64,000 nucleotides of DNA from assembly GCF_008704205.1 (NCBI RefSeq), contig NZ_VXLC01000047.1, positions 1-64,000 on the forward strand. The letters run 5' to 3'. Position 1 is the stretch's first letter, and each line of letters opens with the position of its first letter. The DNA comes from Nocardia colli (GTDB taxonomy: Bacteria > Actinomycetota > Actinomycetes > Mycobacteriales > Mycobacteriaceae). The notes beneath the pieces were generated by a model. The model ran no database searches and had not been told where the DNA came from. It was given only the letters and a program-made list of their open reading frames with translations. Shown here piece after piece: positions 44,275 to 53,470 of this stretch. A program made the translations under genes and the position numbers.

Positions 44275-44774
44275 CAGCCGCGCCCGTCGGCCACGGGCTC
44301 GCCGAGCGCCTCGCGCACCCAATCGAGCAGGCCGGGCATCGCCGCTTCGATCTGATCCCGGGCCAGTTCGAAGTCGGCGATGTCGCCGTAATAGGGATCG
44401 GGCACGTCGGACCCGTCGGCGTCCGGGTCGAAACTGCGCAGCAACCTGCGCCGATCCGACGGCACACCGCGCCGCGCCAGCTCACGCTCGTGCCCGGTGT
44501 CCAGCGCGATCAACAGATCCGCGTCGCGATGATCGGCGCCGAGGGCTGCGGCGGCATGGCCGGTCGGATAGCCGTACTTGCGCAACGTCGCGTTCGTGCG
44601 CGAGTCCGCCTCGTCGCCGACGTGCCACGAACCGGTACCCGCGCTGCTCACCCGCACCCGATCGGCCAGTCCCGCGCGGTCGAGATGCGTGGCGAAGATC
44701 TTCTCCGCCATCGGCGAACGGCAGATGTTGCCGGTACAGACGAACGACACATGCAGCTCACCCACGACAGCCAT
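44274..44774 (-). CDS. ptpA: low-molecular-weight protein tyrosine phosphatase
   Basis: A 166-residue phosphatase. The P-loop VCTGNICRS puts the nucleophile at Cys13 and the phosphate-binding arginine at Arg19; the general acid is in VPDPYYGD. M. tuberculosis PtpA, which is secreted into host cells, has the same neighbours. The kinase gene ptkA (Rv2232) that accompanies ptpA in M. tuberculosis is missing here. Coupled to the SURF1 gene, divergent from cobC by 44 bases. Confidence 0.93.
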   Translation of the reverse strand: MAVVGELHVSFVCTGNICRSPMAEKIFATHLDRAGLADRVRVSSAGTGSWHVGDEADSRTNATLRKYGYPTGHAAAALGADHRDADLLIALDTGHERELARRGVPSDRRRLLRSFDPDADGSDVPDPYYGDIADFELARDQIEAAMPGLLDWVREALGEPVADGRG

Positions 44775-44818
44775 TCTGGCCGGTCGACCTACGGGCCCGC
44801 CACGTAGGGTGTGATCTC

Positions 44819-45859
44819 GTGCCCGAGGACAGCGTCGATCCCGCGAAACTGCGCCACCACGGCGACGTGGACGCTCGCCCCGGCATGCTCGATTTCGCGG
44901 TGAACGTGCAGGGCAGCGCGCCGCCGGACTGGCTGCGGCAGCGACTCGCGGCCCGGCTCGACACCCTCGGCCGCTACCCGAGCACCGAGGAAGATCACAC
45001 CGCCCGATGCGCAGTCGCGGCACGACACGGCCGCCGCCCGGACGAGGTTCTCCTGCTGGCCGGCGCCGCCGAAGGCTTCGCCATGCTGCCACGCCTCGCA
45101 CCCCGCCTGGCTGCTGTGGTCCACCCGTCCTTCACCGAGCCGGAACTCGCACTGCGTGAGGCCGGCGTCGAGGTGAGCAGGGTGCTGCTCGAACCGCCGT
45201 ACACCCTCGATCCGACCGCGGTCCCCGCCGAAGCCGACCTCGTCGTACTCGGCAATCCGACCAACCCCACCTCGGTCCTGCACCCGGCCGAGACCATCCA
45301 CGCCCTGCGCGCACCAGGCCGGATCATCGTCGTGGACGAGGCGTTCGCCGACGCGATCCCCGGCGAACCCGAATCACTGGCCGGCTCCACAGCCCCCGAC
45401 CTACTGGTCCTGCGCAGCCTCACCAAAACCTGGGCCCTCGCCGGACTCCGCTGCGGCTACTTCCTCGGCACCCCCGAACTCCTGACGCGCCTGAATCACG
45501 GCCGCCCGCACTGGCCCCTCGGCACCCTGCAACTCGAGGCGATCACCGCCACCGCCGAACCCGCTGCCATCGCGGAAGAACAACGACGCGCCCAGACCAT
45601 CGCGACCGAACGCGACGCGATGATCGCTCGCCTCACCGAACTCGGCGTCCAGGTGCACACCCCGGCCGAGGCCCCATTCCTGCTCCTCCATGTCCCCGAC
45701 GGAGAACTACTCCGAAAACACTTGGCAGACAAGGGCATCGCCGTCCGCCGCGCCGACACGTTCCCCGGTCTCGGCCCGAACCACCTGCGGGTGGCGGTGC
45801 GCGGTGCCACGGAAGTAGACCAACTGATAGCCGCAATTCGAACGGCGAATCTGCGGTGA
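44819..45859 (+). CDS. cobC: threonine-phosphate decarboxylase-like aminotransferase, Rv2231c-type CobC
   Basis: A 346-residue PLP-dependent class I/II aminotransferase-fold enzyme starting at GTG 44819. DFAVNVQGSAPPDWLRQRLA resembles the 'NVNPLGP' start of CobD/CobC decarboxylases; LVVLGNPTNPTSVLHP is the cofactor-binding loop, VVDEAFAD follows and LRSLTKTWALAGLRCGY holds the PLP lysine. It would supply aminopropanol phosphate for cobalamin. The upstream open frame to 44267 is antisense to ptpA. Confidence 0.9.
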   Translation: MPEDSVDPAKLRHHGDVDARPGMLDFAVNVQGSAPPDWLRQRLAARLDTLGRYPSTEEDHTARCAVAARHGRRPDEVLLLAGAAEGFAMLPRLAPRLAAVVHPSFTEPELALREAGVEVSRVLLEPPYTLDPTAVPAEADLVVLGNPTNPTSVLHPAETIHALRAPGRIIVVDEAFADAIPGEPESLAGSTAPDLLVLRSLTKTWALAGLRCGYFLGTPELLTRLNHGRPHWPLGTLQLEAITATAEPAAIAEEQRRAQTIATERDAMIARLTELGVQVHTPAEAPFLLLHVPDGELLRKHLADKGIAVRRADTFPGLGPNHLRVAVRGATEVDQLIAAIRTANLR

Positions 45860-46173
45860 GTATCTCAGCCGAAGACGGTGTCGCATGGCGCGCGGCCCGC
45901 CGCACCGATGCCGTGCCCGGCGTCCGATCGAACCATCCACCGATGCGCGGTGGCGTCGATGAGGTAGGTCCTCCGGTATCCACGATTCGGACGACAGACG
46001 AGCCTGCGTTAACCGAAGGCGCTCGTAACCTCGATGCACACGCTGCGGCGGGGCTCGACGCTTGCACGCGGCTCGATGGGCTGGGCAGCGGATGCGGTGC
46101 GAATTCTGGACACCGCGTTGTACTCGGGAAAATTGTTGCGGCAGTGTGTGACTGGAACTGAGGAGGGTGGACA
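45860..46173. other. 314-bp gap between cobC and the Nif3-like gene
   Basis: A GTG-started frame (45856-46161) overlaps the cobC stop but has no family resemblance. I take the stretch as non-coding. No operator or riboswitch was recognised. Confidence 0.5.
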
Positions 46174-47295
46174 ATGACTACGCTGGCGGATCTCATCGAG
46201 GTGCTCGACGCGGCTTATCCGCCGAAGCTGGCCGAGTCGTGGGACTCGGTCGGGCTTGTCGCGGGTGATCCGGGGGACGAGGTCACCCGGGTGTTGTTCG
46301 CGGTCGACGTGACGGCCGGTGTGGTCGATGAGGCGATCGATTGGCGGGCACAGGCTTTGGTTGTGCACCACCCGCTGTTGCTGCGCGGCGTGGACACTGT
46401 TGCGGCGGATACGCCGAAAGGTGCACTGCTGCACCGGCTCATCCGTTCCGGTTGCGCACTGTTCTCCGCGCACACCAACGCGGACTCGGCCGACCCGGGC
46501 GTCTCGGACGCACTGGCAGCCGCCATCGGTCTCACCGTCATCGGTCCGATCGACGCGAAACCCGAAGCCTCCGTGGACAACTGGATCGTCCAAGTGCCGC
46601 GGTCACACACCGAAGAGGTGCTCGCTGCCCTGTTCGCCGCCGGCGCAGGTGGCAATGGCGACTACCGCGACTGCGCGCTCCGCGTCCCCGCAGTAGGTCA
46701 GTTCCGTCCTGTCGCACAAGCGAATCCATCCATCGGCACGATCGGCGAACTCCAGCACATCGACGAGGATCGCCTCGAAGTGATCGCCCCACCCGCCGCC
46801 CGCTCCGCCATCCTCGCCGCCCTGCGCGCCGCCCACCCCTACGAGGATCCGGCCTACCACATCACCGAACGTGCCCCGCTGCCCTCGCCCGTCGGCATCG
46901 GCCGTATCGGCACCCTGCCCGCCCCGGAGTCGTTGCGCGCCTTCACCGATCGAGTCGCCGCAGCCTTGCCGCCGACCGTGTGGGGCGTCCGCGCGGCAGG
47001 CGACCCGGACCGCTCCATCTACAAGGTCGCCGTCTGCGGCGGCGCAGGCGATTCCTACCTGAACGCGGTGACCCGCCACGGCGTTGACGCCTACGTGACT
47101 TCCGACCTCCGCCACCACCCGGTCGACGAACACCTCCGCAAAGGCGGCCCCGCCCTCATCGACGCCGCCCACTGGGCCACCGAATTCCCTTGGTGCGCAC
47201 AGGCAGAAGGAGTTGTTAAAGCCGCCCTACCCACTCTGGAGACCCGCGTCTCGACGCAGCGCACCGATCCGTGGACAATCAGCGCTAGGGGCTGA
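46174..47295 (+). CDS. Nif3-like dinuclear metal-centre hexameric protein (YbgI/Rv2230c family)
   Basis: A 373-residue protein with a strong GAGGAGG site before its ATG. Metal ligands are seen in LVVHHPLLLRG, SAHTNADSAD and near the C-terminus in SDLRHHPVDEHL and DAAHWATEFP. The middle 130 residues form the PII-like insert of long family members. Often annotated as GTP cyclohydrolase 1 type 2 homologue; the true activity is not settled. Next to cobC as in M. tuberculosis. Confidence 0.92.
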   Translation: MTTLADLIEVLDAAYPPKLAESWDSVGLVAGDPGDEVTRVLFAVDVTAGVVDEAIDWRAQALVVHHPLLLRGVDTVAADTPKGALLHRLIRSGCALFSAHTNADSADPGVSDALAAAIGLTVIGPIDAKPEASVDNWIVQVPRSHTEEVLAALFAAGAGGNGDYRDCALRVPAVGQFRPVAQANPSIGTIGELQHIDEDRLEVIAPPAARSAILAALRAAHPYEDPAYHITERAPLPSPVGIGRIGTLPAPESLRAFTDRVAAALPPTVWGVRAAGDPDRSIYKVAVCGGAGDSYLNAVTRHGVDAYVTSDLRHHPVDEHLRKGGPALIDAAHWATEFPWCAQAEGVVKAALPTLETRVSTQRTDPWTISARG

Positions 47296-47645
47296 TCAGG
47301 CCTGATGCCGCTTGCCGCTGCCGGGCATCCCGCCCGGCGGCTGCTGACGCCCGTCGGACCGATGGTCTTTGAGTCCAGGTGCGCGTCCGCCGGCTGCTGA
47401 CGTCTGATCAGGGCGATGGTCGATTGTTGCCGGGCATCGGGCCCGCCGGTTACAGACGCCTGATCAGACCAATCGCTGGTTGCTGTCGGACATCCCGCCC
47501 CAGCTGAGCCCGATCACGCCTAACAGTCGCGCGGCCGCTGCCGCCGGACATCTCGCCCACGGCAGCTGCGCCAATCAGCCCAGTTATCGCGCGGCTGCTG
47601 CCGGACATCCCCGACCGGCTTACCCGCCACGCGCCAGCGATCAGC
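47296..47645. repeat. decayed ~60-bp tandem array
   Basis: Six or so diverged units of 55-65 bases, each with a core like GCTGCTGCCGGACATCCCGCC preceded by TGATCAG or RCGCGCGG. The last unit merges into the end of the zinc-ribbon gene (GCGCGGCTGCTGTCCCTGCC). The array may have grown by duplication of that gene's 3' end and then decayed. No gene is seen. Confidence 0.6.
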
Positions 47646-47951
47646 TCAATAATTGCGCGGCTGCTGTCCCTGCCAAGACGGATCCACAGGTTGCTGTGCA
47701 CCCTGCACGTTCTGTGCCTGCGCCTGCCCGAGCAGCTCGGTGACCTGCTGCTGCACCAGATTCGACTCGACCCCGCACCAGGTGCACTGCAACGAATGCT
47801 TGGTGCTCAACGGGATCAGCGGGATGAAGAACAGCGTGAACTTGGTGACCAACTTGTGCAGCGTGTGCGCGGCCGGATTGCCACAATTCCCGCACACCAG
47901 AGTGAGTACGGCCAACCGCGTGACGTACCGACGCCAACCCCAGATCAACAT
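47646..47951 (-). CDS. zinc-ribbon protein (101 aa)
   Basis: Two cysteine pairs, CGNCG at about residue 20 and CTWCG at about residue 56, flank the hydrophobic stretch KFTLFFIPLIPLSTKHS, the pattern of small actinobacterial zinc-ribbon proteins of unknown function. The C-terminal tail is Gln-rich (QVTELLGQAQAQ, then QQPVDPSWQGQQ). The 3' end borders a decayed repeat array. Confidence 0.8.
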   Translation of the reverse strand: MLIWGWRRYVTRLAVLTLVCGNCGNPAAHTLHKLVTKFTLFFIPLIPLSTKHSLQCTWCGVESNLVQQQVTELLGQAQAQNVQGAQQPVDPSWQGQQPRNY

Positions 47952-48088
47952 GCAAAACCCCCGAGAATTCGAATTGTGACGCAGCTGACCATACCGCGCT
48001 ACGGCGTGTCGTGGCGTGTCTGCCCGATTGGTGTACGCGGAGCGTGGTTTCCGCGAGTCGACCGGCGTTCCGGGGGTACAACTACCGC

Positions 48089-48730
48089 ATGAATTTCCCG
48101 GTGAACTTCGGCATCGTTCAGGTCGGATTGATCCTGATCCTTCTGGTCGGCGTCGCGCTGCTCGTGTCCGGACTGCTGCGGGCGCGCCGGGTCGGGATGC
48201 GGGCGCTGGTCGCGCGCGGCGGCAGCGGTCTGGTGCTGCTGCTGGTCGCGGTGCTGCTGCTGTGGCTGGCGACGCTGATGCAGACCTATCTCGGATTGAC
48301 CGGTGAAATCAAGGCGGCGCATGTGGTGGCCAAGCAGGTGCCGGGCCAGGAACACCTGCTCGATGTCGACCTCACCCTTTACGGCGACGACCAGCACGAC
48401 GACCAGCAGCTGAAGTACCAGGTCGAGGGCGACATGTGGGTGCTGCAGTCCGGCATCGTCGAGCTGGAGCCCTGGGTGAACGCGCTCGGCTTCCACTCCG
48501 GCTACAAGATCAGCCGGCTGTACGGCCAGCGTCTCGACGGTGTGTCACCCACCCAGCATCAGATCTTCCTCAACGACGGCGACCAGGACTTCTTCACCGA
48601 CATGCGAGAGGGCCGCTGGTGGACCGAGCCGTTCGTGCGCTCCGCCTACGGCAACGCGGTGATCGCCGTCCCCGGTGAATACGACGTCTTCGTCTCCAGG
48701 GACGCGATCAAGACCCGCGCGCCCGCGTAA
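48089..48730 (+). CDS. membrane protein with two transmembrane helices (213 aa)
   Basis: Start at ATG 48089 (MNFPVNFG). Two N-terminal helices (VGLILILLVGVALLVSGLLR and SGLVLLLVAVLLLWLATLMQ) are followed by a soluble domain of about 140 residues (HVVAKQVPGQEHLLDVDLTL, then DMWVLQSGIVELEPWVNALG). I do not recognise a characterised family. It lies between the zinc-ribbon gene and the Rv2229c-like gene. Confidence 0.75.
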   Translation: MNFPVNFGIVQVGLILILLVGVALLVSGLLRARRVGMRALVARGGSGLVLLLVAVLLLWLATLMQTYLGLTGEIKAAHVVAKQVPGQEHLLDVDLTLYGDDQHDDQQLKYQVEGDMWVLQSGIVELEPWVNALGFHSGYKISRLYGQRLDGVSPTQHQIFLNDGDQDFFTDMREGRWWTEPFVRSAYGNAVIAVPGEYDVFVSRDAIKTRAPA

Positions 48731-48887
48731 CCGGGCTCGCGCGTAGCCGCGATATTGCCCGTGACCGCGGCCACGCCCGGGCAACCGAGTCGGCCGCACC
48801 GATTGGTGCGGCGTCGGTCAGCGGGGCCGGGTCGGCGGGGTACGGTTGAACACCGACCCATCCACAGCGTCCAGGAGTTTGTCCGCG

Positions 48888-49625
48888 TTGAATGTTGACC
48901 CACCGATCCAGGCCAAGCTGCTACAGCTCGCCGCTGTCGACGCCGAGCTGACGCGGATCGCGCACCGCCGCACCGTGCTGCCCGAACAGCAGGAGGTGGC
49001 CCGGCTGGAGGCCGAGCGCAACGCACACAAGGATGCCGCCGTCGCCGTCCAGATCATGCTGGACGACCTCGATCGCGACATCCGCAAGCTGGAAGGCGAG
49101 GTCGACGCCGTCCGTAAGCGCGAGGAGCGCGACAAGGGCATGCTGACCGCCGGATCGGTGAACGCCAAACAGCTTTCGGAGATCCAGCACGAACTCGGCA
49201 GCCTGGAGCGCCGGCGCTCGGTGCTCGAGGACGAGCTGCTCGAGGTGATGGAGCAGCGGGAAGCCTCGGCCGACGACTACCAGCACGCCGGCGCCCGGCT
49301 GGACAAGACCGAGCAGGAACTGGCCGACGCGCAGACCCAGCGCAACGAGGCCCTCGCCGATCTCGAGGTGGCGCAGGGTCGGTGCGACGCCGACCGGTCC
49401 AAGCTGATCGCACTGTTCCCGGCCGACCTGATGGCGATCTACGACCGCCAGAGCGCCCAGCACGGCGTCGGCGCGGCGCTGTTGCAAGCCCGCCGGTGCG
49501 GCGCGTGCCGGATCGAGCTGGATCGCGGCGAGATTGCCAGGATCGCGAAGACCGCCCCCGAGCTGGTCGTGCGGTGCCCGGAGTGCGGGGCGATCCTCGT
49601 GCGCACCAAGGAATCGGGGCTGTGA
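48888..49625 (+). CDS. coiled-coil protein with C4 zinc ribbon (Rv2229c-like)
   Basis: About 245 residues from a TTG at 48888; the frame is open to 48846. Residues 1-175 are a long antiparallel coiled coil (LLQLAAVDAELTRIAHRRTV, then DDLDRDIRKLEGEVDAVRKR), followed by a zinc ribbon with CGACR and CPECG. The family is annotated as a C4-type zinc-ribbon or nucleic-acid-binding protein and precedes the RNase HI-phosphatase gene in Mycobacteriales, as it does here. Confidence 0.88.
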   Translation: MNVDPPIQAKLLQLAAVDAELTRIAHRRTVLPEQQEVARLEAERNAHKDAAVAVQIMLDDLDRDIRKLEGEVDAVRKREERDKGMLTAGSVNAKQLSEIQHELGSLERRRSVLEDELLEVMEQREASADDYQHAGARLDKTEQELADAQTQRNEALADLEVAQGRCDADRSKLIALFPADLMAIYDRQSAQHGVGAALLQARRCGACRIELDRGEIARIAKTAPELVVRCPECGAILVRTKESGL

Positions 49626-49650
49626 TCGCCCGTGCGCGGCGGGCCCTGCG

Positions 49651-50784
49651 GTGACCGAACGCGAAGTGATCGTCGAGGCCGACGGTGGTTCGCGCGGCAA
49701 TCCGGGACCGGCGGGCTACGGCTCGGTCGTCTTCGCCGCCGACCATGTGCGGGTGCTCGCGGAACGGCGCGAGTTCATCGGTATCGCGACCAACAACGTC
49801 GCCGAATACCGCGGCCTCATCGCCGGTTTGGAGGCGGCGGCCGAACTCGGCGCCGAGATCGTCACGGTGCGGATGGATTCCAAGCTGGTCGTCGAGCAGA
49901 TGTCCGGCCGCTGGAAGGTCAAGCACGCGGCCATGATTCCGCTCGCCGACCGGGCCCGCCGGCTCGTCGCCGGGTTCGAACGGGTGAGTTTCACCTGGAT
50001 TCCGCGCGCCGAGAACTCCCATGCCGACCGCCTCGCGAATGAGGCGATGGACGACGGCAACCTGGTCGACGAGGTGCGCACCGCGCGGGAGGCCGAAAAG
50101 CCCGAGCCCGCAGCGGATCCGGTCGTCTCGGCCGTCGCCGCGCAACCCGCGCCCGGCTGGACCGGAGCCACGGGTCGTCCGACCCGGCTGCTGCTCCTGC
50201 GCCACGGTCAGACCGAACTTTCGGTGCAGCGCCGTTATTCGGGCCGCGGCAACCCACCGCTGACCGAACTCGGTCGCGAGCAGGCCGCGCGCGCCGCGAA
50301 AATGCTTGCCGCCAAAGGCGATATCTCCGCAGTGCTGACCTCGCCGTTGAGCCGGGCCCGCGATACCGCCGAGGCCGCGGCCACCGCGCTGGGCGCGCCG
50401 CTCACCGTGATGGACGGCCTCATCGAGACCGACTTCGGCGATTGGGAGGGCCTCAGTTTCCTCGAGGCCGCCGAGCGCGATCCGGAACTGCACGGCCGCT
50501 GGCTCGGCGACCCGTCGCTGCCCGCCCCGGGCGGGGAGAGCTTCGACCAGGTCCGCGAGCGGGTCGACGCGGTCCGGCGCGACCTGGTCGGGCTGTATCC
50601 GGGCGCGAACCTGCTGGTGGTCAGCCATGTGACGCCGATCAAGACGCTGTTGCAGCTGGCGCTCGGGGTGGGGCCGTCGCTGCTGTACCGGTTGCATCTG
50701 GATCTGGCGTCGCTGTCGATCGCGGAGTTCTATCCCGACGGCGGCTCATCGGTGCGTCTGGTGAACGACACTTCGTACCTGTAG
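49651..50784 (+). CDS. bifunctional RNase HI / acid phosphatase (Rv2228c-like)
   Basis: A 377-residue fusion from GTG 49651. Residues 1-135 are RNase HI (VIVEADGGSRGNPGPAG with Asp11, NNVAEYRGLIAGLEAA with the catalytic Glu, VRMDSKLVVEQM with Asp). After a 35-residue linker, residues about 175-377 form a histidine phosphatase (LLLLRHGQTELS nucleophile, SRARDTAEAAA, VVSHVTPIKTLL). It cleaves RNA in RNA:DNA hybrids; the second domain has CobC-like alpha-ribazole phosphatase relatives, a link to cobalamin. Confidence 0.95.
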   Translation: MTEREVIVEADGGSRGNPGPAGYGSVVFAADHVRVLAERREFIGIATNNVAEYRGLIAGLEAAAELGAEIVTVRMDSKLVVEQMSGRWKVKHAAMIPLADRARRLVAGFERVSFTWIPRAENSHADRLANEAMDDGNLVDEVRTAREAEKPEPAADPVVSAVAAQPAPGWTGATGRPTRLLLLRHGQTELSVQRRYSGRGNPPLTELGREQAARAAKMLAAKGDISAVLTSPLSRARDTAEAAATALGAPLTVMDGLIETDFGDWEGLSFLEAAERDPELHGRWLGDPSLPAPGGESFDQVRERVDAVRRDLVGLYPGANLLVVSHVTPIKTLLQLALGVGPSLLYRLHLDLASLSIAEFYPDGGSSVRLVNDTSYL

Positions 50785-51331
50785 TCGCTGGGCGAATTGT
50801 CCGTTGTTCCAACATCTTCGGGCCTCGCCATGCGCTCGACCCGCCATGTTCACCTACCCGTCGCCGGAAGCTCGGCGACGGTCATCCTGCTGTGTCAGCA
50901 TCTGCCGAGGATGAGGTGGTCGTGTCTCGCGAGCCCTGGCCGGCCTGGTGGTTTCCGCCAGGATTCGCGGTGCGGCGGTTGCGCGGCGTATAACAGTTGA
51001 GTCTCGTCGGCCGGGCAATTCGGCCGCAGCTGGGGTTGGGTGAGGGTGAAAGTCAGTTCGGGCGAACGTTTTTCAGAGCCGATCTGCCATCGTGTGGCTC
51101 GGGTCTCACTCGGGGATCGATCGTGGCACAGCGCACAGGTCTGTTGCGGACCCGCCTGCCGCATGTCAATGCTGAGTTAGCCAGTAGATAACCAGCGTCG
51201 ATGAAATTCCTCTGCGCAGGCGAATTCGCTTGCTGATCCGGCGACCGCAGAGTGTGTCGGGGGCGGTTCCCTCCCCGGTCCGGGCGAGCAAGGCAGTCAG
51301 TGCCGTGCTCGCTTTTTCGAAAAGGAGAGAA
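50785..51331. other. 547-bp intergenic region, nothing recognised
   Basis: Between the RNase HI fusion and the secreted protease. Open frames here are short and unsupported. The last 30 bases carry the protease ribosome-binding site (AAAGGAGAG). No repeat or strong hairpin was noted. Confidence 0.5.
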
Positions 51332-52036
51332 GTGACAACAAGATTCAGGTCGATGGCGCTCGCGACGGCGGCCATCGCGTCCGTGGTCGTCGGGGCTTCG
51401 GGCACCGCGTCGGCGGCGCCGACCGCGGTGCTGGGCGGCAGCTCCGGCATCGCATTCGACAACAACTCCGTGTGCTCGTTGACCGCGATCGGGCACGACA
51501 GCGCGGGCAGGCTCGTCGGCATCACCGCGGGTCACTGCGCGCCCACCGGTGCCAGGGTGATCTCGGAGCAGACGCCCGAGGCCGGTGTGCTCGGCACGGT
51601 CGCCTTCTCCGACAACGCCGAGTCGCTGGATTACGCGGTCCTGCAACTCGATCCGGCGAAGATCACCCCGGTGCGCACCGTCGGCCCGACCACCATCGCC
51701 GGCGTCGGCGAGGCCCCGGGCCCCGGCGCCACCGTGTGCTCCAGCGGCCGCACCACCGGCACCGACTGTGGCGTCGTGTGGGGTCAGCTCGAGGGCACCA
51801 GCATCAACCAATACTGCTCGAAGCCGGGCGATTCCGGTGGTCCGGTGGTCGTCGGCGATCGGCTGGTCGGGATGAACCAGGGCCGGCTCACCGGTCTCGG
51901 CCCGGTCGGCTTCGACGTGCCGTGCACCACGGCCGCCAACCCGCTGCACTCGCCCGCGTTCTTCCAGCCGATCCTGGTGATTCTCGCCGCGATCAACGCG
52001 CAGGGCGGCGTCGGGGCCGGGTTCCAGCTCATCTAA
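51332..52036 (+). CDS. secreted trypsin-like serine protease (S1 family)
   Basis: A 234-residue exported protease. GTG 51332 follows AAAGGAGAGAA. Signal peptide residues 1-28 with cleavage near ASA-AP. Catalytic triad: His68 in ITAGHCAP, Asp100 in ESLDYAVLQL and Ser168 in PGDSGGPVV. Four cysteines in the catalytic half can form two disulphides. Resembles streptogrisin-type actinobacterial proteases without a long pro-region. The 3' end overlaps the convergent regulator gene by three bases. Confidence 0.92.
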   Translation: MTTRFRSMALATAAIASVVVGASGTASAAPTAVLGGSSGIAFDNNSVCSLTAIGHDSAGRLVGITAGHCAPTGARVISEQTPEAGVLGTVAFSDNAESLDYAVLQLDPAKITPVRTVGPTTIAGVGEAPGPGATVCSSGRTTGTDCGVVWGQLEGTSINQYCSKPGDSGGPVVVGDRLVGMNQGRLTGLGPVGFDVPCTTAANPLHSPAFFQPILVILAAINAQGGVGAGFQLI

Positions 52037-52866
52037 TCGGATCGGGGATTCGCCGCGGCCGCCAGCGCACGCAGGGCGGTCGCGGTGAATTCGTCCAGGG
52101 GGTAGAACAATTCGATCGCCAGCTCGGAGAGGGTGACGTCGGCGGGTGCGCCGAAGGTGGCCATCGTGCTGAACATCGACATCTCGCCCATCGGGGTGCG
52201 GATGCGGATCGGGACCTCGAACGGGCTCGGTTGCGCGGCTTCGGTTTTCGGTTCGCCCGGGAGATCGGGGAGCAGCGGATAGCGGCGAACCTCGTCGTAG
52301 AGCGCAGTCAGCTGCGGGTCGCCGCTCGCGCTGACCTGCCGGACCAGGCGCTCCAAGAACAACTCTCGGACCTGGCTCAGGTTCGCCAGTCTCGATGCCA
52401 GTCCTTCGGGATGGAGAACCAGGCGATACACATTCGGTTGCGGTAGCAGCAGATGCTCCGGGACGCCATGCATCAGCACGGCCATCGCCGCATTGCCGGT
52501 CACCACATTCCACAGCCGGTCGACGACCACCGCCGGGTACGGCTCGTGCGCGGTCAGCATCGTCTCCAGCGCGCTCCGCACCGAGGTCAGGTTCGCGTCG
52601 TCGAGACTGCTCTCCCGGTAGGCCGGTGCGTAGCCGGCGGCCAGCAGCAGCGTATTGCGTTCGCGCAGTGGCACTTCCAGCGTTTCGCACAGGCGCAGCA
52701 CCATCGTGCGGCTCGGTTTGGCGCGGCCGGTCTCCATATACGACAGATGCCGGGCCGAGGTGTCCGCCAGCAGCGCCAGGTCGAGCTGGCTGAGCCTGCG
52801 GCGTTGCCGCCACTCGCGCAGCAGCAGGCCGGCCTGCGAACGGGTTTCCAGTCGAGGTTGTGCCAC
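52033..52866 (-). CDS. XRE-family regulator with MmyB-like ligand domain
   Basis: A 277-residue regulator. The helix-turn-helix lies at about residues 12-65 (REWRQRRRLSQLDLALLADT, then SARHLSYMETGRAKPS), and the C-terminal 170 residues form the MmyB-like domain (PAVVVDRLWNVVTGNAAMAV). Divergent from the membrane protein at 52997, which it may control. Confidence 0.9.
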   Translation of the reverse strand: MAQPRLETRSQAGLLLREWRQRRRLSQLDLALLADTSARHLSYMETGRAKPSRTMVLRLCETLEVPLRERNTLLLAAGYAPAYRESSLDDANLTSVRSALETMLTAHEPYPAVVVDRLWNVVTGNAAMAVLMHGVPEHLLLPQPNVYRLVLHPEGLASRLANLSQVRELFLERLVRQVSASGDPQLTALYDEVRRYPLLPDLPGEPKTEAAQPSPFEVPIRIRTPMGEMSMFSTMATFGAPADVTLSELAIELFYPLDEFTATALRALAAAANPRSD

Positions 52867-52996
52867 CTGAGCAGGCTAATCACCGGTTGGGTCGCGCGGT
52901 CATGACCTCGGAGGTTATTGAGACGCTCACCTCACGTCGGCAAGGTTGGGTTCCGGGAGCCGATCGGCCCTGCCGACTCGAGACCAGGAGCTGGAT

Positions 52997-53413
52997 ATGA
53001 GCACGACCCGCCAAGCCACCCAACCCGCGCTGAGCACCGATTTCCTGCGCACCACGCTGCGTGTCGACGGCTGGAGCACCGGCGCCTTCGGAGTCGTCCT
53101 GCTGGCCGGCGCGGTGGTCCTGCGTGACCCCCTCGGCCTGCCCACGGCCTGGTCGATCCCGTTCGGGGTCGCCATGCTCGGCGGGGCCCTCGCCCTGTTG
53201 CTCATCGCGGGTGCGCCGGAGATCCCGTTCCGTCAGGCGTGCGCGGTTGTCGCGGTGAACGCGCTGTCGGCGGTCGGGATGGTCGTGCTCACGCTGTCCG
53301 GACTGATCGACCTGACCGGTCTCGGCGTCGCGTTCATGTTCATCGGAGCGGCGGTGGTCGCGATCTTCGCCGCGGTCGAATTCAGCGGATTGCGTGCCGG
53401 ACAGGCGGGTTGA
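52997..53413 (+). CDS. four-helix membrane protein (138 aa)
   Basis: The ATG at 52997 follows AGGAG. Four transmembrane helices (GAFGVVLLAGAVVLRDPLGL, IPFGVAMLGGALALLLIAGA, ACAVVAVNALSAVGMVVLTL, GVAFMFIGAAVVAIFAAVEF). The pattern is that of small actinobacterial integral membrane proteins often paired with MmyB-like regulators. Function unknown. Confidence 0.8.
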   Translation: MSTTRQATQPALSTDFLRTTLRVDGWSTGAFGVVLLAGAVVLRDPLGLPTAWSIPFGVAMLGGALALLLIAGAPEIPFRQACAVVAVNALSAVGMVVLTLSGLIDLTGLGVAFMFIGAAVVAIFAAVEFSGLRAGQAG

Positions 53414-53470
53414 TCCTGCCCTCGCCAAAACCGTTTGCGCTGGCAGCGGCCCGGCAAGTAGAAAAATTGG

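Noticed and set aside
45856-46161. 101-residue frame after cobC
   Set aside because: It overlaps the cobC stop at a GTG, has no ribosome-binding site of its own beyond coding sequence and shows no domain pattern.
51053-52813. 586-residue minus-strand frame across the serine protease
   Set aside because: Antisense to the protease with its intact His68/Asp100/Ser168 triad and to part of the convergent regulator; composition is non-protein-like.
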